A DNA stretch of 64,000 nucleotides, taken from the NCBI GenBank assembly GCA_943787265.1, contig CALSLT010000009.1, forward strand, positions 326,356-390,355. The letters are read 5' to 3'. Below are positions 36,481 through 45,832 of the stretch, piece after piece. The notes under the pieces were generated by a model that searched no databases, was not told the origin of the DNA, and saw only the letters and a list, made by a program, of their open reading frames with translations. The DNA comes from an uncultured Planctomycetaceae bacterium. GTDB taxonomy: Bacteria > Planctomycetota > Planctomycetia > Planctomycetales > Planctomycetaceae. Position numbers and translations under genes: made by a program. Positions within the stretch are counted from its first letter, which is position 1. Each line of letters opens with the position of its first letter.

Positions 36481-37581
36481 ATGATTCAGGTCGGTCTTGT
36501 CGGCGTCGGCCCTCAATGGGAACGCTTTCGCCCCGCTCTTGCACGACTGCGGCAGCCGATTCACGTTGAAGCGGTGTATGACCCGGTGTTCGCCCGAGCG
36601 GAATCTGCCGCGAAGGATCTCGAAGCTGATCCGATCCGGGGAATCCGTGCTTTGGCCGGACGCGGCAACGTCGAAGCGATTCTCGTCATGGATCCGGCCT
36701 GGACGCGCACTGCGGTCCTGCCTTTGTTGGCTCGCCAGGAAAAACCTGTTTTCTTCGCCCCCTGGCCGTTCTCCGGACGAGACCGCGGGATTCGCCCGGC
36801 TGCGTTGCAAGGTGACTCGGACAGTCTGATTGTCCCGGCCATGTGGCGACGCTTCTTTCCGGCCGCAATCCGATTGCAGGAACTCTTCGCGACAGAAATC
36901 GGACAGCCACACGAAATCAACATCGATCTCGCCGGGCAATTGACCTCCGCGCCGACCGACCTGCGTAGAGCGGCAACGACCGCGGCCGGTTCGACATTGG
37001 AATCGCTCGTTGGCTGGCTGGACTTGTGTCGAACTCTTTTCCGAGCGTTTCCGACTTCAGCGTCAGTCACGCCGGTGTCCAAGTCAGGCGACGCGGCGGC
37101 TCTAGGCAACAGGTTATTCGAGTTCAGAATCGAGTATCCGCCGCTCGCTGCCAGCAGCGACGCATCTGGAAGGCAAGGAGAAAACGCTGGCGGGAACCGA
37201 ATTGCGAGGCTGACGCTTCGAGAGACTGGCAGCGACAAAACCGGCACGACCACAGAGTTCGTGCAAAATCTACTGGCTGGTGGCAGGCCTCCAGCTTTGG
37301 TGACACCCACAATTCTGACTGCCGATGCGTCAACGCCGTGGGTACCAGTGGTCAAGCTTGATTGTGAAGGCGGTAGTGCCGAGCTGACTTCCACAACTCA
37401 GATTTCGTGGCAACTCAGTTCAGCCAAGCCAACTCACGAAACGCTCAACGCCGATCGCAGCGAAGAAGAAATCATGCTCGACATTTTCTGTCGACGTGTC
37501 GTTGGCGGACTCGTTCCCGTTGCGGACATGAGCGACATTATTCGCCCAATTCAGTTGCTCCGAGACAGTGTCGGTCTGTAA
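36481..37581 (+). CDS. Gfo/Idh/MocA-family oxidoreductase
   Basis: A 366-residue NAD(P)-dependent oxidoreductase-like protein. The Rossmann start is MIQVGLVGVGPQWERFRPAL (the Gly pattern is GVGPQW rather than GxGxxG, so cofactor binding may be altered). AVYDPVFARAESAAKDL follows as the second strand-helix of the nucleotide-binding fold. KPVFFAPWP sits where the family has its EKP motif, with the usual Glu replaced. The C-terminal half is less conserved. Such proteins are numerous in planctomycetes and act on sugars or cyclitols; substrate not determinable. Confidence 0.7.
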   Translation: MIQVGLVGVGPQWERFRPALARLRQPIHVEAVYDPVFARAESAAKDLEADPIRGIRALAGRGNVEAILVMDPAWTRTAVLPLLARQEKPVFFAPWPFSGRDRGIRPAALQGDSDSLIVPAMWRRFFPAAIRLQELFATEIGQPHEINIDLAGQLTSAPTDLRRAATTAAGSTLESLVGWLDLCRTLFRAFPTSASVTPVSKSGDAAALGNRLFEFRIEYPPLAASSDASGRQGENAGGNRIARLTLRETGSDKTGTTTEFVQNLLAGGRPPALVTPTILTADASTPWVPVVKLDCEGGSAELTSTTQISWQLSSAKPTHETLNADRSEEEIMLDIFCRRVVGGLVPVADMSDIIRPIQLLRDSVGL

Positions 37582-37620
37582 CTCGCGATGTTCCGCAACG
37601 CTAACAAGGCTCGAAAACGA

Positions 37621-38478
37621 TCAAAGGTCGCGAACGATCGATGCCAGGTAGTCGCGGCTGTCGCGTAGGCATTCCCAGACATCTTCGGATGGCGTCGTCT
37701 CGAACATGAACGGGCCCGTGTATCGAGCATCGTTCAACGAGTTCAGTTGTTTGGGCCAATCGACCTTCCCCGGTTCAAAGCGGGTCGAGACGGAGCTGTC
37801 AACTCGTTGTTTCAGGTGGACCATCGAGAGCCAATCGACGGGCAGCCTGGCTGTAATCTCATCAGCTTCTTTTCCGTCGCCTGCCAGCCACAGGTTGCAG
37901 GGGTCGTAACAAAGCTGGACGTTGATGCCGGATGAGTTGGCGACTTCAAACAATGTTCGAAATTCGGTCCACGGCTGGAAGGAATGCTCAACAGAAACGA
38001 TTCCGGTCGGAAGTGCGGTCTTCAGGTTCGACAACGAGTCGACCACATCCTGCAAACAGAAACGGGATCCAGCACTGTCGGCAGCAGGTCTTGTGCCAGG
38101 CACGGTTTTCGAAACCAGATCGACAATACGAAGGTGTGCCGGATGGCCGTGCGCCGAAAGTACTTTCGCGCTTTGCAGCATTGTTTTCAGGGGCGCCGAA
38201 GCGGTCTCGATCGACTCAGAGAAGACGGGAAGCTCAACGGCCAGGTCGAATGTGATTTCGGGAAACCGTTCCGCGAGTTCCTTCAGCATGTGCGGAAAGG
38301 GCAGGCGAGATGCCGAATCCTCACAATCTCCGAGACACCCCTGTCGAAGTTCTACAAATCGAAAGCCCTCATTCACGGCCTGTTCGACCAGCTCGGTCAA
38401 CCTGACTCCCGCGTCCAACTGCACCTTCCAGCAGTTTGACACAAGCCCCAGTCGGTTTTCGAATCCGTTTTCAACCAT
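37621..38478 (-). CDS. Sugar phosphate isomerase/epimerase-like TIM-barrel protein
   Basis: Belongs by pattern to the xylose-isomerase-like AP-endonuclease-2 superfamily. Strands and ligands seen: EGFRFVELRQG (strand 2), ITFDLAVELPVF (strand 3), GIVSVEHSFQPWTEF (Glu then His), NVQLCYDPCNLWLAG (the Asp-Pro-x-Asn metal region) and DWLSMVHLKQRV, then PFMFETTPSEDVWECL with a terminal Glu. I use ATG 38478 (MVENGFENRLGLVSN); an in-frame GTG at 38517 adds 13 residues. It converges with the Gfo/Idh/MocA gene. Confidence 0.75.
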   Translation of the reverse strand: MVENGFENRLGLVSNCWKVQLDAGVRLTELVEQAVNEGFRFVELRQGCLGDCEDSASRLPFPHMLKELAERFPEITFDLAVELPVFSESIETASAPLKTMLQSAKVLSAHGHPAHLRIVDLVSKTVPGTRPAADSAGSRFCLQDVVDSLSNLKTALPTGIVSVEHSFQPWTEFRTLFEVANSSGINVQLCYDPCNLWLAGDGKEADEITARLPVDWLSMVHLKQRVDSSVSTRFEPGKVDWPKQLNSLNDARYTGPFMFETTPSEDVWECLRDSRDYLASIVRDL

Positions 38479-38554
38479 GACCCACGCCTGCGATATGGCT
38501 TTTGAAGCATCTTGCACAGAGCGAGTTTACGTTGCACGAAGCTGCTCACAAGAT

Positions 38555-39838
38555 TCAGACGGTTGCTGCCTGGTGGCGGATTTCGCCGTTGACCATCACT
38601 GAGTCTGCTCGGCCTTTTACCTGGCGACCTGCGAATGGTGTGTTGCGGCTGCGCGACTTGAACTGCGCGGGATCGATCGTCCATTCAACGTCCGGATCGA
38701 TGATTGTGATGTCCGCATCAGCTCCGTCGGCGAGAGTACCTTTTTCAATGCCGAGCAGTTTGGCAGGCCCGGTCGTCAGCTTCGAAAGCAATTGCGGCCA
38801 CGTGAGATGTTCTGGTTCGATCAGCGATTGGATGCAGATTGGCAACAGAGTTTCAAGGCCGACGATTCCAAATGGAACGAGATCGATTTCCCTATCCTTC
38901 TTTTCAGCAGCCCAAGGCTGATGATCAGAGCTGATGATCTCGATGGTTCCGTCTTTGAGTCCAGCGACCAGTGCGTCGATGTGTGACTGTGGACGAAGCG
39001 GCGGGTTGACCTTGTAGCACGAGTCAAACGACTCCAGCTCCGCATCGGTCAGTGTGAGATGGTGCGGGGTGACGTCGCACGAAACCTGAACGCCGTGTTC
39101 CCTGGCTCGACGAATCAGCTCGACGCTGACTGACGTGGAAATTGCATTCAAGTGCAGTTTGCCTTTCGTTCGAGCGGCCAGTGCAAGGTCTCGGCTAACC
39201 ATGATGTTTTCAGCAGCCGATGGAATTCCCGGAAGGCCGAGCAATGTCGAGTAGTAGCCTTCGTGCATGACGCCGCTGGCGACCAGCTCGGGAACCTGCG
39301 GCGTGTTGAAGACGGCACAGTCGAACATTCGAGCGTACTCGAGTGCTCGCCACATGATTTCCGCATTGGCAACCGGCAGTTTTCCATCGGCCAGAGCGAC
39401 GGCTCCGCCTTCGACAAGCTGACCGATTTCAGCCAGTTCAGCTCCTTCGTTGCCTTTGGTGATGGCTCCAAGCGGGAAGACGTTGCAGTTTCCAGCGCGG
39501 GCCGCCATCAGAAAAACGAATTCTGCTGCACCGCGATTGTCGAGCGACGGATTCGTGTCAGACGCGCAGGCGATGCTGGTGAAACCGCCGGCCAGCGCCG
39601 CAGCGGTTCCCGATGCCGTTGTTTCGTCTTCTTCGTTGCCAGGTTCTCGCAGTGAGACTCGAATGTCGATCAAGCCAGGGCTGACGATCTTGCCCGCTGC
39701 GTCGATGACGTTGTCGGCGACGGCCGCTCCCTTGTCGATTCCGACAATCCGGTTGTCACGAATCAGCAGGTTGCCGACTCGGTCAATGTCCTGGCTGGGG
39801 TCGATGATCCTCCCCCCGCGAATCAGAGTGGTCGTCAC
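38555..39838 (-). CDS. Dihydroorotase homologue lacking metal ligands (PyrC'-like, probably non-catalytic)
   Basis: A 427-residue protein with the full class I dihydroorotase fold, but its zinc sites are gone. The canonical DxHxHxREPG reads [10 protein letters not shown]; the SDDG Asp region reads ALADGKLPV; the second-strand His-Cys-Glu region reads NTPQVPEL; HxxHxST reads [15 protein letters not shown] and the Asp of SSDHQPW survive. In Pseudomonas, a degenerate PyrC' is a structural partner of aspartate transcarbamoylase. The GTG start overlaps the pyrB stop by 4 bases (GTGA), which fits a complex. A functional dihydroorotase should then be encoded elsewhere. Role in the PyrB complex is inference. 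Confidence 0.88.
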   Translation of the reverse strand: MTTTLIRGGRIIDPSQDIDRVGNLLIRDNRIVGIDKGAAVADNVIDAAGKIVSPGLIDIRVSLREPGNEEDETTASGTAAALAGGFTSIACASDTNPSLDNRGAAEFVFLMAARAGNCNVFPLGAITKGNEGAELAEIGQLVEGGAVALADGKLPVANAEIMWRALEYARMFDCAVFNTPQVPELVASGVMHEGYYSTLLGLPGIPSAAENIMVSRDLALAARTKGKLHLNAISTSVSVELIRRAREHGVQVSCDVTPHHLTLTDAELESFDSCYKVNPPLRPQSHIDALVAGLKDGTIEIISSDHQPWAAEKKDREIDLVPFGIVGLETLLPICIQSLIEPEHLTWPQLLSKLTTGPAKLLGIEKGTLADGADADITIIDPDVEWTIDPAQFKSRSRNTPFAGRQVKGRADSVMVNGEIRHQAATV

Positions 39839-40827
39839 TGGCTCACCTCCCCGTTTGCTTCCTGCTCACGCCGTTTTTGAAGGAGGTACAGCACGGCCAT
39901 CCTCACAAGCAGCCCGTTCGTTACCTGGTCGAGAATCACCGAGTGCGGGCCGTCGGCGACGTCAGGCGTCAGTTCGACTCCGCGGTTGATCGGTCCCGGC
40001 GCCAGAATCAGCACGTCCTTCTTCGCCTTCTTGATGCGTTCGCCGTTCATTCCGAAGAAGTGAGCGTACTCGCGAAGCGACGGAAAGAACGAACTTCGTT
40101 GACGTTCGAATTGGATTCTCAGCAGATTGATGCAGTCAGTTTCGGCCATGACCTGGTCGAGACTGTTTGAAACTTCGACGCCGTTTTCGCCAAGCTCTTC
40201 GATGTGCGGAGGGATCAGCGTCGAAGGGCCGCAGACGATGACTCGTGCTCCGAGCTTTGACAGTCCCCAGATGTTCGATCGAGCGACCCGGCTGTGCAGG
40301 ATGTCGCCGACAAGCGTTACGGTCAGGCCTTCGAGCGAGCCGCGATGTTCACGAATCGTGAACAGGTCGAGCAGTGCTTGAGTCGGGTGTTCGTGCATGC
40401 CGTCGCCAGCGTTGACGATGCTTGCGTCGAGGTGCTGAGCGAGAAGTTTCGGTGCTCCGGAGCTGCGGTGCCGGACGACGACCAGGTCGACGCCCATCGC
40501 TTCGATGTTTCGAGCCGTGTCGACGAATGTTTCGCCTTTGCTAAGGCTACTCGCGGACGCTGTGAAATCGACCGTGTCTGCACTCAGCCGTTTGGCGGCG
40601 AGGCTGAAACTGGTCTTCGTTCGTGTCGACGGTTCGAAGAACAGGTTCGCGACAGTCGTTCCCTTCAGCGGGTTTAACTTGATTTCCCCGGCAAGAGCCA
40701 GTCGTTTGAATTCGGCTGCCTGGTCGAGAATCGTCGTGATCTCGGCTCCGGACAGGTCCCGCAATCCAAGCAGGTGCTTACGTGTCCAGCCGGTAGCTAT
40801 CTCCGCTGGTGCGGCGGTTGCGTTCAT
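39835..40827 (-). CDS. pyrB: Aspartate carbamoyltransferase catalytic subunit
   Basis: Makes carbamoyl-aspartate from carbamoyl phosphate and aspartate, the second step of pyrimidine synthesis. Carbamoyl-phosphate motif: [12 protein letters not shown] (the usual Arg after STRT is Lys). The partner loop SLSKGET supplies the Ser and Lys reaching the neighbouring active site. [12 protein letters not shown] is intact, as are [20 protein letters not shown] and the aspartate loop [11 protein letters not shown]. Length 330 is slightly longer than the Escherichia coli enzyme. No pyrI regulatory gene is beside it; the downstream degenerate dihydroorotase overlaps it instead. Confidence 0.96.
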   Translation of the reverse strand: MNATAAPAEIATGWTRKHLLGLRDLSGAEITTILDQAAEFKRLALAGEIKLNPLKGTTVANLFFEPSTRTKTSFSLAAKRLSADTVDFTASASSLSKGETFVDTARNIEAMGVDLVVVRHRSSGAPKLLAQHLDASIVNAGDGMHEHPTQALLDLFTIREHRGSLEGLTVTLVGDILHSRVARSNIWGLSKLGARVIVCGPSTLIPPHIEELGENGVEVSNSLDQVMAETDCINLLRIQFERQRSSFFPSLREYAHFFGMNGERIKKAKKDVLILAPGPINRGVELTPDVADGPHSVILDQVTNGLLVRMAVLYLLQKRREQEANGEVSQ

Positions 40828-40992
40828 CCTGCAAAACCTCGTGTGTAAAGAACCGAGGATTTACGCAGGACGCCGCTGACAATTCAGAGGACGCAGTTTC
40901 TGGTTCTACGACGAGCTGCTTCGATGATGCTCGGCCGTTTCGCGAGATTCCAGCGCAAATCCCGCGGACCTTACCAAGCGGAGGCAGGCCAT

Positions 40993-41874
40993 TCAATTCT
41001 GGCCGGCACTTCTATCCGCAACGACGGCGTTTGTTCGCTCCAGTGTGAGGAAACGGCCGCGAAACAACGTTTGCAGGTCGAATTCGCTCCAGTATTCAGC
41101 TCCGACAGCCGGATCGGCAATTGACAACCGCCCGTCCGGAATGATGTCGCGAAGCATGACCGAGTGTCGGACGCCTGGCATCCATCCCCAATGTTTTGTG
41201 TAGATTTCCGGGTACGGTTTCGACGGGTCGATTCCCACGGACAGGATGGCGGGGCCCGTGAGTTTGTTGGGAAGCTCGTCCCACACGCACTCGACAACCC
41301 GTACACGATATGGCTCGCCGCGAGTCTTAATCGTCAAGCCTCTAAATAGTCCCTGCCACGTTGTCCCTTTGCGGGTCAGGCATAGCTCAGCCATCTCAGA
41401 TTCTTCAGCCGGGATTCCGTGCCACGTGAGCAGCATGGCGGCCGCCGCTGGCGTGCATGTATATCGAGATGTTTGCCGGCAGACGCTGTGCTTATCCCAG
41501 ATGTTCTCGCAGACGGGCGGCTTGCCCACGATTGGCGAGGCGACCGACCAGCAGGATGTTGCGAACAAAATTCCCCCGAAGAGAACTCGACGAAGTTTCG
41601 AGCCGTAACCATGAGTCCACGTGATTCCTGCCAGAAACGCGGCGGCCGGCGGGAACCAGTTGCTCAGTACGACGATCGACGAGTACGGCAGATACTCGGC
41701 CAGCACGGACGACTTCCAGATGAAGCGGAGGTAGCAAATCATCAGCAAGGCGACGACGACACCGACGGCAGTTGCTTCGCGTTTTGTGATGTTCCGAGTC
41801 AACCAGATGGTTGCCATCAGAATGAGCTGACTGACCACGGCAAGGATCGCAATGCCTGCGTAGAGGTCAGTCAT
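40993..41874 (-). CDS. Membrane protein with C39-like cysteine peptidase domain
   Basis: A 293-residue protein. The N-terminal half has four hydrophobic segments (about 5-26, 33-52, 65-84 and 96-115). The C-terminal half resembles papain-like C39 peptidases: CRQTSRYTCTPAAAAMLLTW with the candidate nucleophile Cys, the His in PGVRHSVMLRDI and an Asp in SIADPAVGAEYW. C39 domains normally cleave double-Gly leaders inside ABC exporters, but no ABC domain is present, so the substrate is unknown. It lies upstream of pyrB on the same strand with about 165 bases between. Confidence 0.75.
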   Translation of the reverse strand: MTDLYAGIAILAVVSQLILMATIWLTRNITKREATAVGVVVALLMICYLRFIWKSSVLAEYLPYSSIVVLSNWFPPAAAFLAGITWTHGYGSKLRRVLFGGILFATSCWSVASPIVGKPPVCENIWDKHSVCRQTSRYTCTPAAAAMLLTWHGIPAEESEMAELCLTRKGTTWQGLFRGLTIKTRGEPYRVRVVECVWDELPNKLTGPAILSVGIDPSKPYPEIYTKHWGWMPGVRHSVMLRDIIPDGRLSIADPAVGAEYWSEFDLQTLFRGRFLTLERTNAVVADRSAGQN

Positions 41875-42044
41875 TCACAACTCCGCAATAGACCAGAACA
41901 AAGAAATCCGTACGATGCCGCCCAGCGACGAGCTGTCGCGTCGCGGTGGATAAGGCTTCAACGGTAATCGATTAACGTACGTCGCCAAACCCCGTTACGC
42001 AAAACGTCTTCTTTGAGAATCAGCAAACGCTCTGTTAAGCAAAT

Positions 42045-42509
42045 ATGCCCAGTCCAGCCGACCAACCTGCAAAGACTTCCGGTCATCGCCTCTCGTCCGC
42101 TCTTAAAAAGGTCGCGACGCCGGCGGCGACTGTTTATTGGCTTGCCCTTTACGTTGGGACGCACATTCCCAATCCGGACATGCTGATTGGGCAGCATGTT
42201 TCCGACAAGGTTCTTCACTTCTCGGCTTACTTCGGACTGTATCTGGTACTGGCGGTGCGGATTCGAATCCTCAGCGAAGCCTGGCCGACGATGAGGCAGA
42301 CGATCATTCTGGCGGCGATGACCAACCTTTATTCGGCGTTCGACGAGATCACGCAGGGCATCCCCATCATCAACCGCCATCCTGACATCATGGACGCCGT
42401 CGCCGACTGTGCCGGCGTGGTGTCCGCGATCTTCGTCATCGGGATCGTCGACTGGGGCGAAAAAAGAATCCGTGCTGCTTCGCCAGTCGAAGACAGCACG
42501 GATTCATAA
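42045..42509 (+). CDS. VanZ-family membrane protein
   Basis: A 154-residue protein with four hydrophobic segments and the VanZ-like pattern: IPNPDMLIGQHVSDKVLHFS (the DKxxHFxxY signature), YFGLYLVLAV, then FDEITQ and DIMDAVADCAGVVSAIFV, where Asp and Glu residues recur. VanZ itself confers low-level teicoplanin resistance; most homologues have unknown roles. Its last codons double as the terminator of the convergent rtcB gene. Confidence 0.82.
   Translation: MPSPADQPAKTSGHRLSSALKKVATPAATVYWLALYVGTHIPNPDMLIGQHVSDKVLHFSAYFGLYLVLAVRIRILSEAWPTMRQTIILAAMTNLYSAFDEITQGIPIINRHPDIMDAVADCAGVVSAIFVIGIVDWGEKRIRAASPVEDSTDS
42460..42505 (-). terminator. Rho-independent terminator of rtcB, embedded in the VanZ-like gene
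   Basis: A perfect 12-bp stem (GAATCCGTGCTG at 42466-42477 with CAGCACGGATTC at 42494-42505). On the minus strand it is followed by TTTTTT (the A run at 42460-42465), the right polarity to end rtcB. It lies wholly inside the coding region of the convergent gene. Confidence 0.8.
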
Positions 42510-42533
42510 ACACTCTTTGTCGCACGGTCGCGA

Positions 42534-44030
42534 TCAGTCATCGGCTTTCGACGAATCCTTGATCACAAACCGTGCCTTCAAGCGAGCGACTTCGCTCGCC
42601 AGGCCGGCCGACTTCACCGACCGCAGAACTTCATCGAAGTCTTTGTACGCAGCCGGAGCTTCGTCCTTCGGGTATTTTCGGCAGTTCGTCAGGATATCTT
42701 CCCGATCGAATTCCGAATCCACCGTCTGCTGATCCAGCGTGCGGTTGGCCTGCTTTCGTCCGAGGACTCGGCCAGCTCCGTGGTTCACGCTGTAGCAACT
42801 TGCCGATGCTCCTTCGTCGGCAACCATGACTGCCGATCCGTCCCGAGGATTACCTGGCAACAGAATCGGATGTCCGGTTTCGGCGAACGGAGTTTCCTTC
42901 AGAGCAGAGTGCCCGCCTGGCAATGCTCGCGTCGCTCCTTTGCGATGAACCCACGACACCTTTCCATCGATCACTTCCTTGCGAGCGATGTTGTGGCTGA
43001 TGAAGTAAACCAGTCGTCCGGTCGTTCCCGGAAGAACTTCCTGGAAAGCTTCCAGGACCAGAGCGTTGATCAACAGATGGTTCACCGTCGCGAAGTTTGC
43101 TCCCAACGCCATGTCGTCGAGGTAGTCGTTCGCTTCCGCTGTTCCCAACGGAGCGTAAACCAACTGACGATCGTCGCCTGGCAGCGGAATGTTCCACCGC
43201 TCGAACTTGCGTTGAAGAACCTTGAACTGCGCCGCAGCCAGGTTATGCCCGAAGCCTCGCGAACCACAGTGAGAAAGAAACGCCACGTGACGATCCTTTA
43301 ACCCAAACGTTTCCGCGACATCTTTCGAACGCTGATCCATGCCAACCTGCACAACTTCGCACTCACCGAAGTGGTTGCCGCCTCCGTAAGAACCAAGCTG
43401 CATCATCTTTTCCGCAAACCGAGGAAAGTCGCCACTGTCGATCAACTTTCCAAGTCGGTTTCCCAGCGCGTCGCGAGTATCGTCATGCCCGACGTGCGAA
43501 GAATCCTCGCAACGCCCCGCCCACTCAGGCGGAATTCCGAGAGCTTCGCAAACCGATCGCGACGCTCCTTCAATCGCGACTCGCCGACCGAGTTCTTCGT
43601 CGACGCGCCGCGACTTGCGAACACTGCGCTGGCCTTTGCCCGCTCCGGTTGGAGTTCGTTCACAGATTGCGTTGATAATCGCTCGACGGATCGTTCGATC
43701 GGCAACGGCATCTTCAGGAAGGTCAAGCTGCAACAGGCTCATTGAGCATTTGATGTCGACGCCAACCGGGCCCGGATAAACGTGAGTCGGCGAAGCCATC
43801 ACGCAGCCCACCGGAGCTCCGTATCCGATATGAGCGTCCGGATTCAGGACCAGGTCGGTCACCCCCGGAGCCATTCGAGAATTGATCGCCTGCTGCAGGC
43901 AATGCTGCCCGAACGTCTCGCGAATCGCCGGCGTACCGATCACGGTAATCGGCTTCGTGTTTCGTGGAGTCGGCAGAATCGCCGTCGCATCGCCGGTCGA
44001 AATCATTTCGTGCATCTGAGTCGTGGACAT
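42534..44030 (-). CDS. rtcB: RNA 3'-phosphate/5'-OH ligase RtcB
   Basis: Seals 2',3'-cyclic-phosphate (or 3'-phosphate) and 5'-OH RNA ends with GTP, for tRNA splicing or RNA repair. Motifs in order: LVLNPDAHIGYGAPVGCV, GPVGVDIKCSM with the metal-binding Asp and Cys, GSYGGGNHFGECE, FLSHCGSRGFGH and YSVNHGAGRVLGRK, whose His is the guanylylated residue. Length 498 fits the family. ATG 44030 is preceded by AAGGAAG. No rtcA, archease or RtcR-type regulator gene is adjacent. Confidence 0.95.
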   Translation of the reverse strand: MSTTQMHEMISTGDATAILPTPRNTKPITVIGTPAIRETFGQHCLQQAINSRMAPGVTDLVLNPDAHIGYGAPVGCVMASPTHVYPGPVGVDIKCSMSLLQLDLPEDAVADRTIRRAIINAICERTPTGAGKGQRSVRKSRRVDEELGRRVAIEGASRSVCEALGIPPEWAGRCEDSSHVGHDDTRDALGNRLGKLIDSGDFPRFAEKMMQLGSYGGGNHFGECEVVQVGMDQRSKDVAETFGLKDRHVAFLSHCGSRGFGHNLAAAQFKVLQRKFERWNIPLPGDDRQLVYAPLGTAEANDYLDDMALGANFATVNHLLINALVLEAFQEVLPGTTGRLVYFISHNIARKEVIDGKVSWVHRKGATRALPGGHSALKETPFAETGHPILLPGNPRDGSAVMVADEGASASCYSVNHGAGRVLGRKQANRTLDQQTVDSEFDREDILTNCRKYPKDEAPAAYKDFDEVLRSVKSAGLASEVARLKARFVIKDSSKADD

Positions 44031-44562
44031 GGTCGTGCTTCCTTTTCAGTGGTCTTAGTCAGTTTCTTATTCGAACTGTGTAAACCATTAAGCAGGCCGC
44101 GTGCCAATGCCTGACGCGAGTCTTCGAATGTGTCGTAATAGGATGGTATGGAATAGGTTACGGGTTGTTGTATGGTTTTAGTGTCGGGGGGTGGGCATGA
44201 AATAAGTATCGGAAATGGTAGTGGGGTATCGGTGTGGATATTGGGTGGGGTGGTGCCGGCGTGGCGCTCATGACTGACGAACCACGAATGGACACTAATT
44301 AACACGAATTCTGAGGAGCCTCAGGACGCCGTATATCCGTGTTAATTAGTGTCCATTCGTGGTTCCGATTCCTCAGTCAGGCTGTAAAGCGGTGACGAGG
44401 CTGCAGTCTTGGCTCGGGTGCGAACAATAAATCCTGCATAAACAGAACAGCCTGACATTGGCGTCCGGAATCACCTGTCAGTTCCGCGGCAGATCCCGTT
44501 TCGGCATTTCTTTCGACCTATGTTCTCAGTGTCGAATTCCATGTCCGAAAGCAGATGCCACA
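44031..44562. other. Divergent intergenic region holding the palindromic element
   Basis: About 530 bases between rtcB (minus) and the methyltransferase gene (plus). Apart from the palindrome at 44279-44365 there is a G/T-rich tract at about 44160-44265 unlike the neighbouring sequence. No ORF with protein-like features was found, although the methyltransferase frame is open back to 44458. Confidence 0.45.
44279..44365. repeat. Long palindromic element (28-bp perfect inverted repeat)
   Basis: Arms of 28 bases at 44279-44306 and 44338-44365 are exact reverse complements (outer GAACCACGAATGGACAC). The spacer carries a nested CTGAGG/CCTCAG hairpin at 44311-44324. Elements opening with this AACCACGAATGGACAC motif occur as interspersed repeats in many bacterial genomes, as far as I recall. 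It lies in the intergenic space upstream of rtcB and the methyltransferase gene. No transposase gene is present, so a REP/MITE-like non-autonomous element is the best reading. Confidence 0.8.
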
Positions 44563-45825
44563 ATGCTCAGCTCTCCAGAAACGCAACTCTCTTCCGAAGA
44601 TGTCGACGCCGTTGTTCAGGCAGCCGGCCATGCGGCTTCGTCCTCAAGTAAAGACCAGTCGCAAATTCGGCAGCCGCAGGATGCTCTGGCCGAGATCGAG
44701 TCGATTGAGCAACTCATTCATGATTCTGAATCAGATCCGGCAGACACGATTAGTATCCCGGAGCATCCGGCTGTTAGTTTGATCGGTGATGATTCGCGTG
44801 TTCAGACTTCGCCATGCATTGCGTGTCACTCGACGTCAGCTCGTCGACTTTATTCCATCGAAGGCGTTTCCGAAGAGCTTGTCGAATGCGAAAGCTGCGG
44901 TCTCGGTTCACTCTTTCCGATGCCAGCCGCCGAACGGATTCAATCGTTCTACCCGGCTGAATATTACGGCGAACCAACTGCCAAGTTTGAACCACTGGTC
45001 GAATACGGCGTGCGACTCGGCGCGAAGATGCGAGTCGAATCGCTTGTTGGCGACCTGCCATCCGGATCGAAAGTCCTGGATATCGGTTGCGGCCGAGGAG
45101 TCATGCTGCGAGCGCTGCTCGATCTCGGCCACGAAGCACACGGAGTTGAAATCGCTCCCGAAGCAGCATCCGGCGCCGATCCACGAGCACAGATTCGGAT
45201 CGCACCCGAGTTGGCAAAGGCTGGCTACGAAGAGAACTCATTCGATGCGGTGATCATGTGGCACGTCCTCGAACATCTTCCGCATCCCGAACAAACGCTC
45301 GCCGAGATTCGTCGAATCCTTCGGCCAGGTGGCCGGTTAATTCTGGCCGTTCCCAACTTCGGAAGTCTGCAGTCACAGCGTACGGCCAATGACTGGTTTC
45401 ACCTCGACCTGCCGCGACACCTCTACCACTTTACTCCCGAAACGCTTCAACGCCTGCTGGCCTGCAACGAGTTTCACTACGAGTCAGTGCGGCACCTGGC
45501 CATGTTGCAGAACTCGTTTGGCTGGCTACAGAGTATTCTCAACCGAGTTTCCGGCACGCCACGAAACTCGTTGTACTCACTTCTGCATCGAGGCGGCGAG
45601 CATCCCGTCGTGCAAAGTCTGTCTCGTTGGCAACGGGCGAAATTGAAATTTGGTTATTGGCTCGGTCTTCCGATAGCCACTGCTGTCAGCCTGTTTGAGG
45701 CCGCTGCAGGGCAGGGGGGAACTATCACCGTGACGGCAACACTTGGCCGAGCAACGACGCCAAACGCTGTCGTGACAAGTTGCGAGCGGGCATCTGAACA
45801 AGCGGTTGCGGCGTCACCAGCTTGA
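44563..45825 (+). CDS. SAM-dependent methyltransferase with N-terminal zinc-ribbon-like motif
   Basis: A 420-residue class I methyltransferase. Residues about 1-75 are polar and probably disordered. A Cys motif follows (CIACHSTSARRLY, then LVECESCGLGSLFP), two C-x-x-C pairs typical of the zinc ribbon preceding many glycan-modifying methyltransferases. The SAM site is GSKVLDIGCGRGVMLRALL, with FDAVIMWHVLEHLPHPE as motif II and LRPGGRLILAVPNF as motif III. Substrate unknown, perhaps a sugar or lipid precursor. ATG 44563 is chosen; earlier in-frame codons look non-coding. Confidence 0.88.
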   Translation: MLSSPETQLSSEDVDAVVQAAGHAASSSSKDQSQIRQPQDALAEIESIEQLIHDSESDPADTISIPEHPAVSLIGDDSRVQTSPCIACHSTSARRLYSIEGVSEELVECESCGLGSLFPMPAAERIQSFYPAEYYGEPTAKFEPLVEYGVRLGAKMRVESLVGDLPSGSKVLDIGCGRGVMLRALLDLGHEAHGVEIAPEAASGADPRAQIRIAPELAKAGYEENSFDAVIMWHVLEHLPHPEQTLAEIRRILRPGGRLILAVPNFGSLQSQRTANDWFHLDLPRHLYHFTPETLQRLLACNEFHYESVRHLAMLQNSFGWLQSILNRVSGTPRNSLYSLLHRGGEHPVVQSLSRWQRAKLKFGYWLGLPIATAVSLFEAAAGQGGTITVTATLGRATTPNAVVTSCERASEQAVAASPA

Positions 45826-45832
45826 AGCGACG

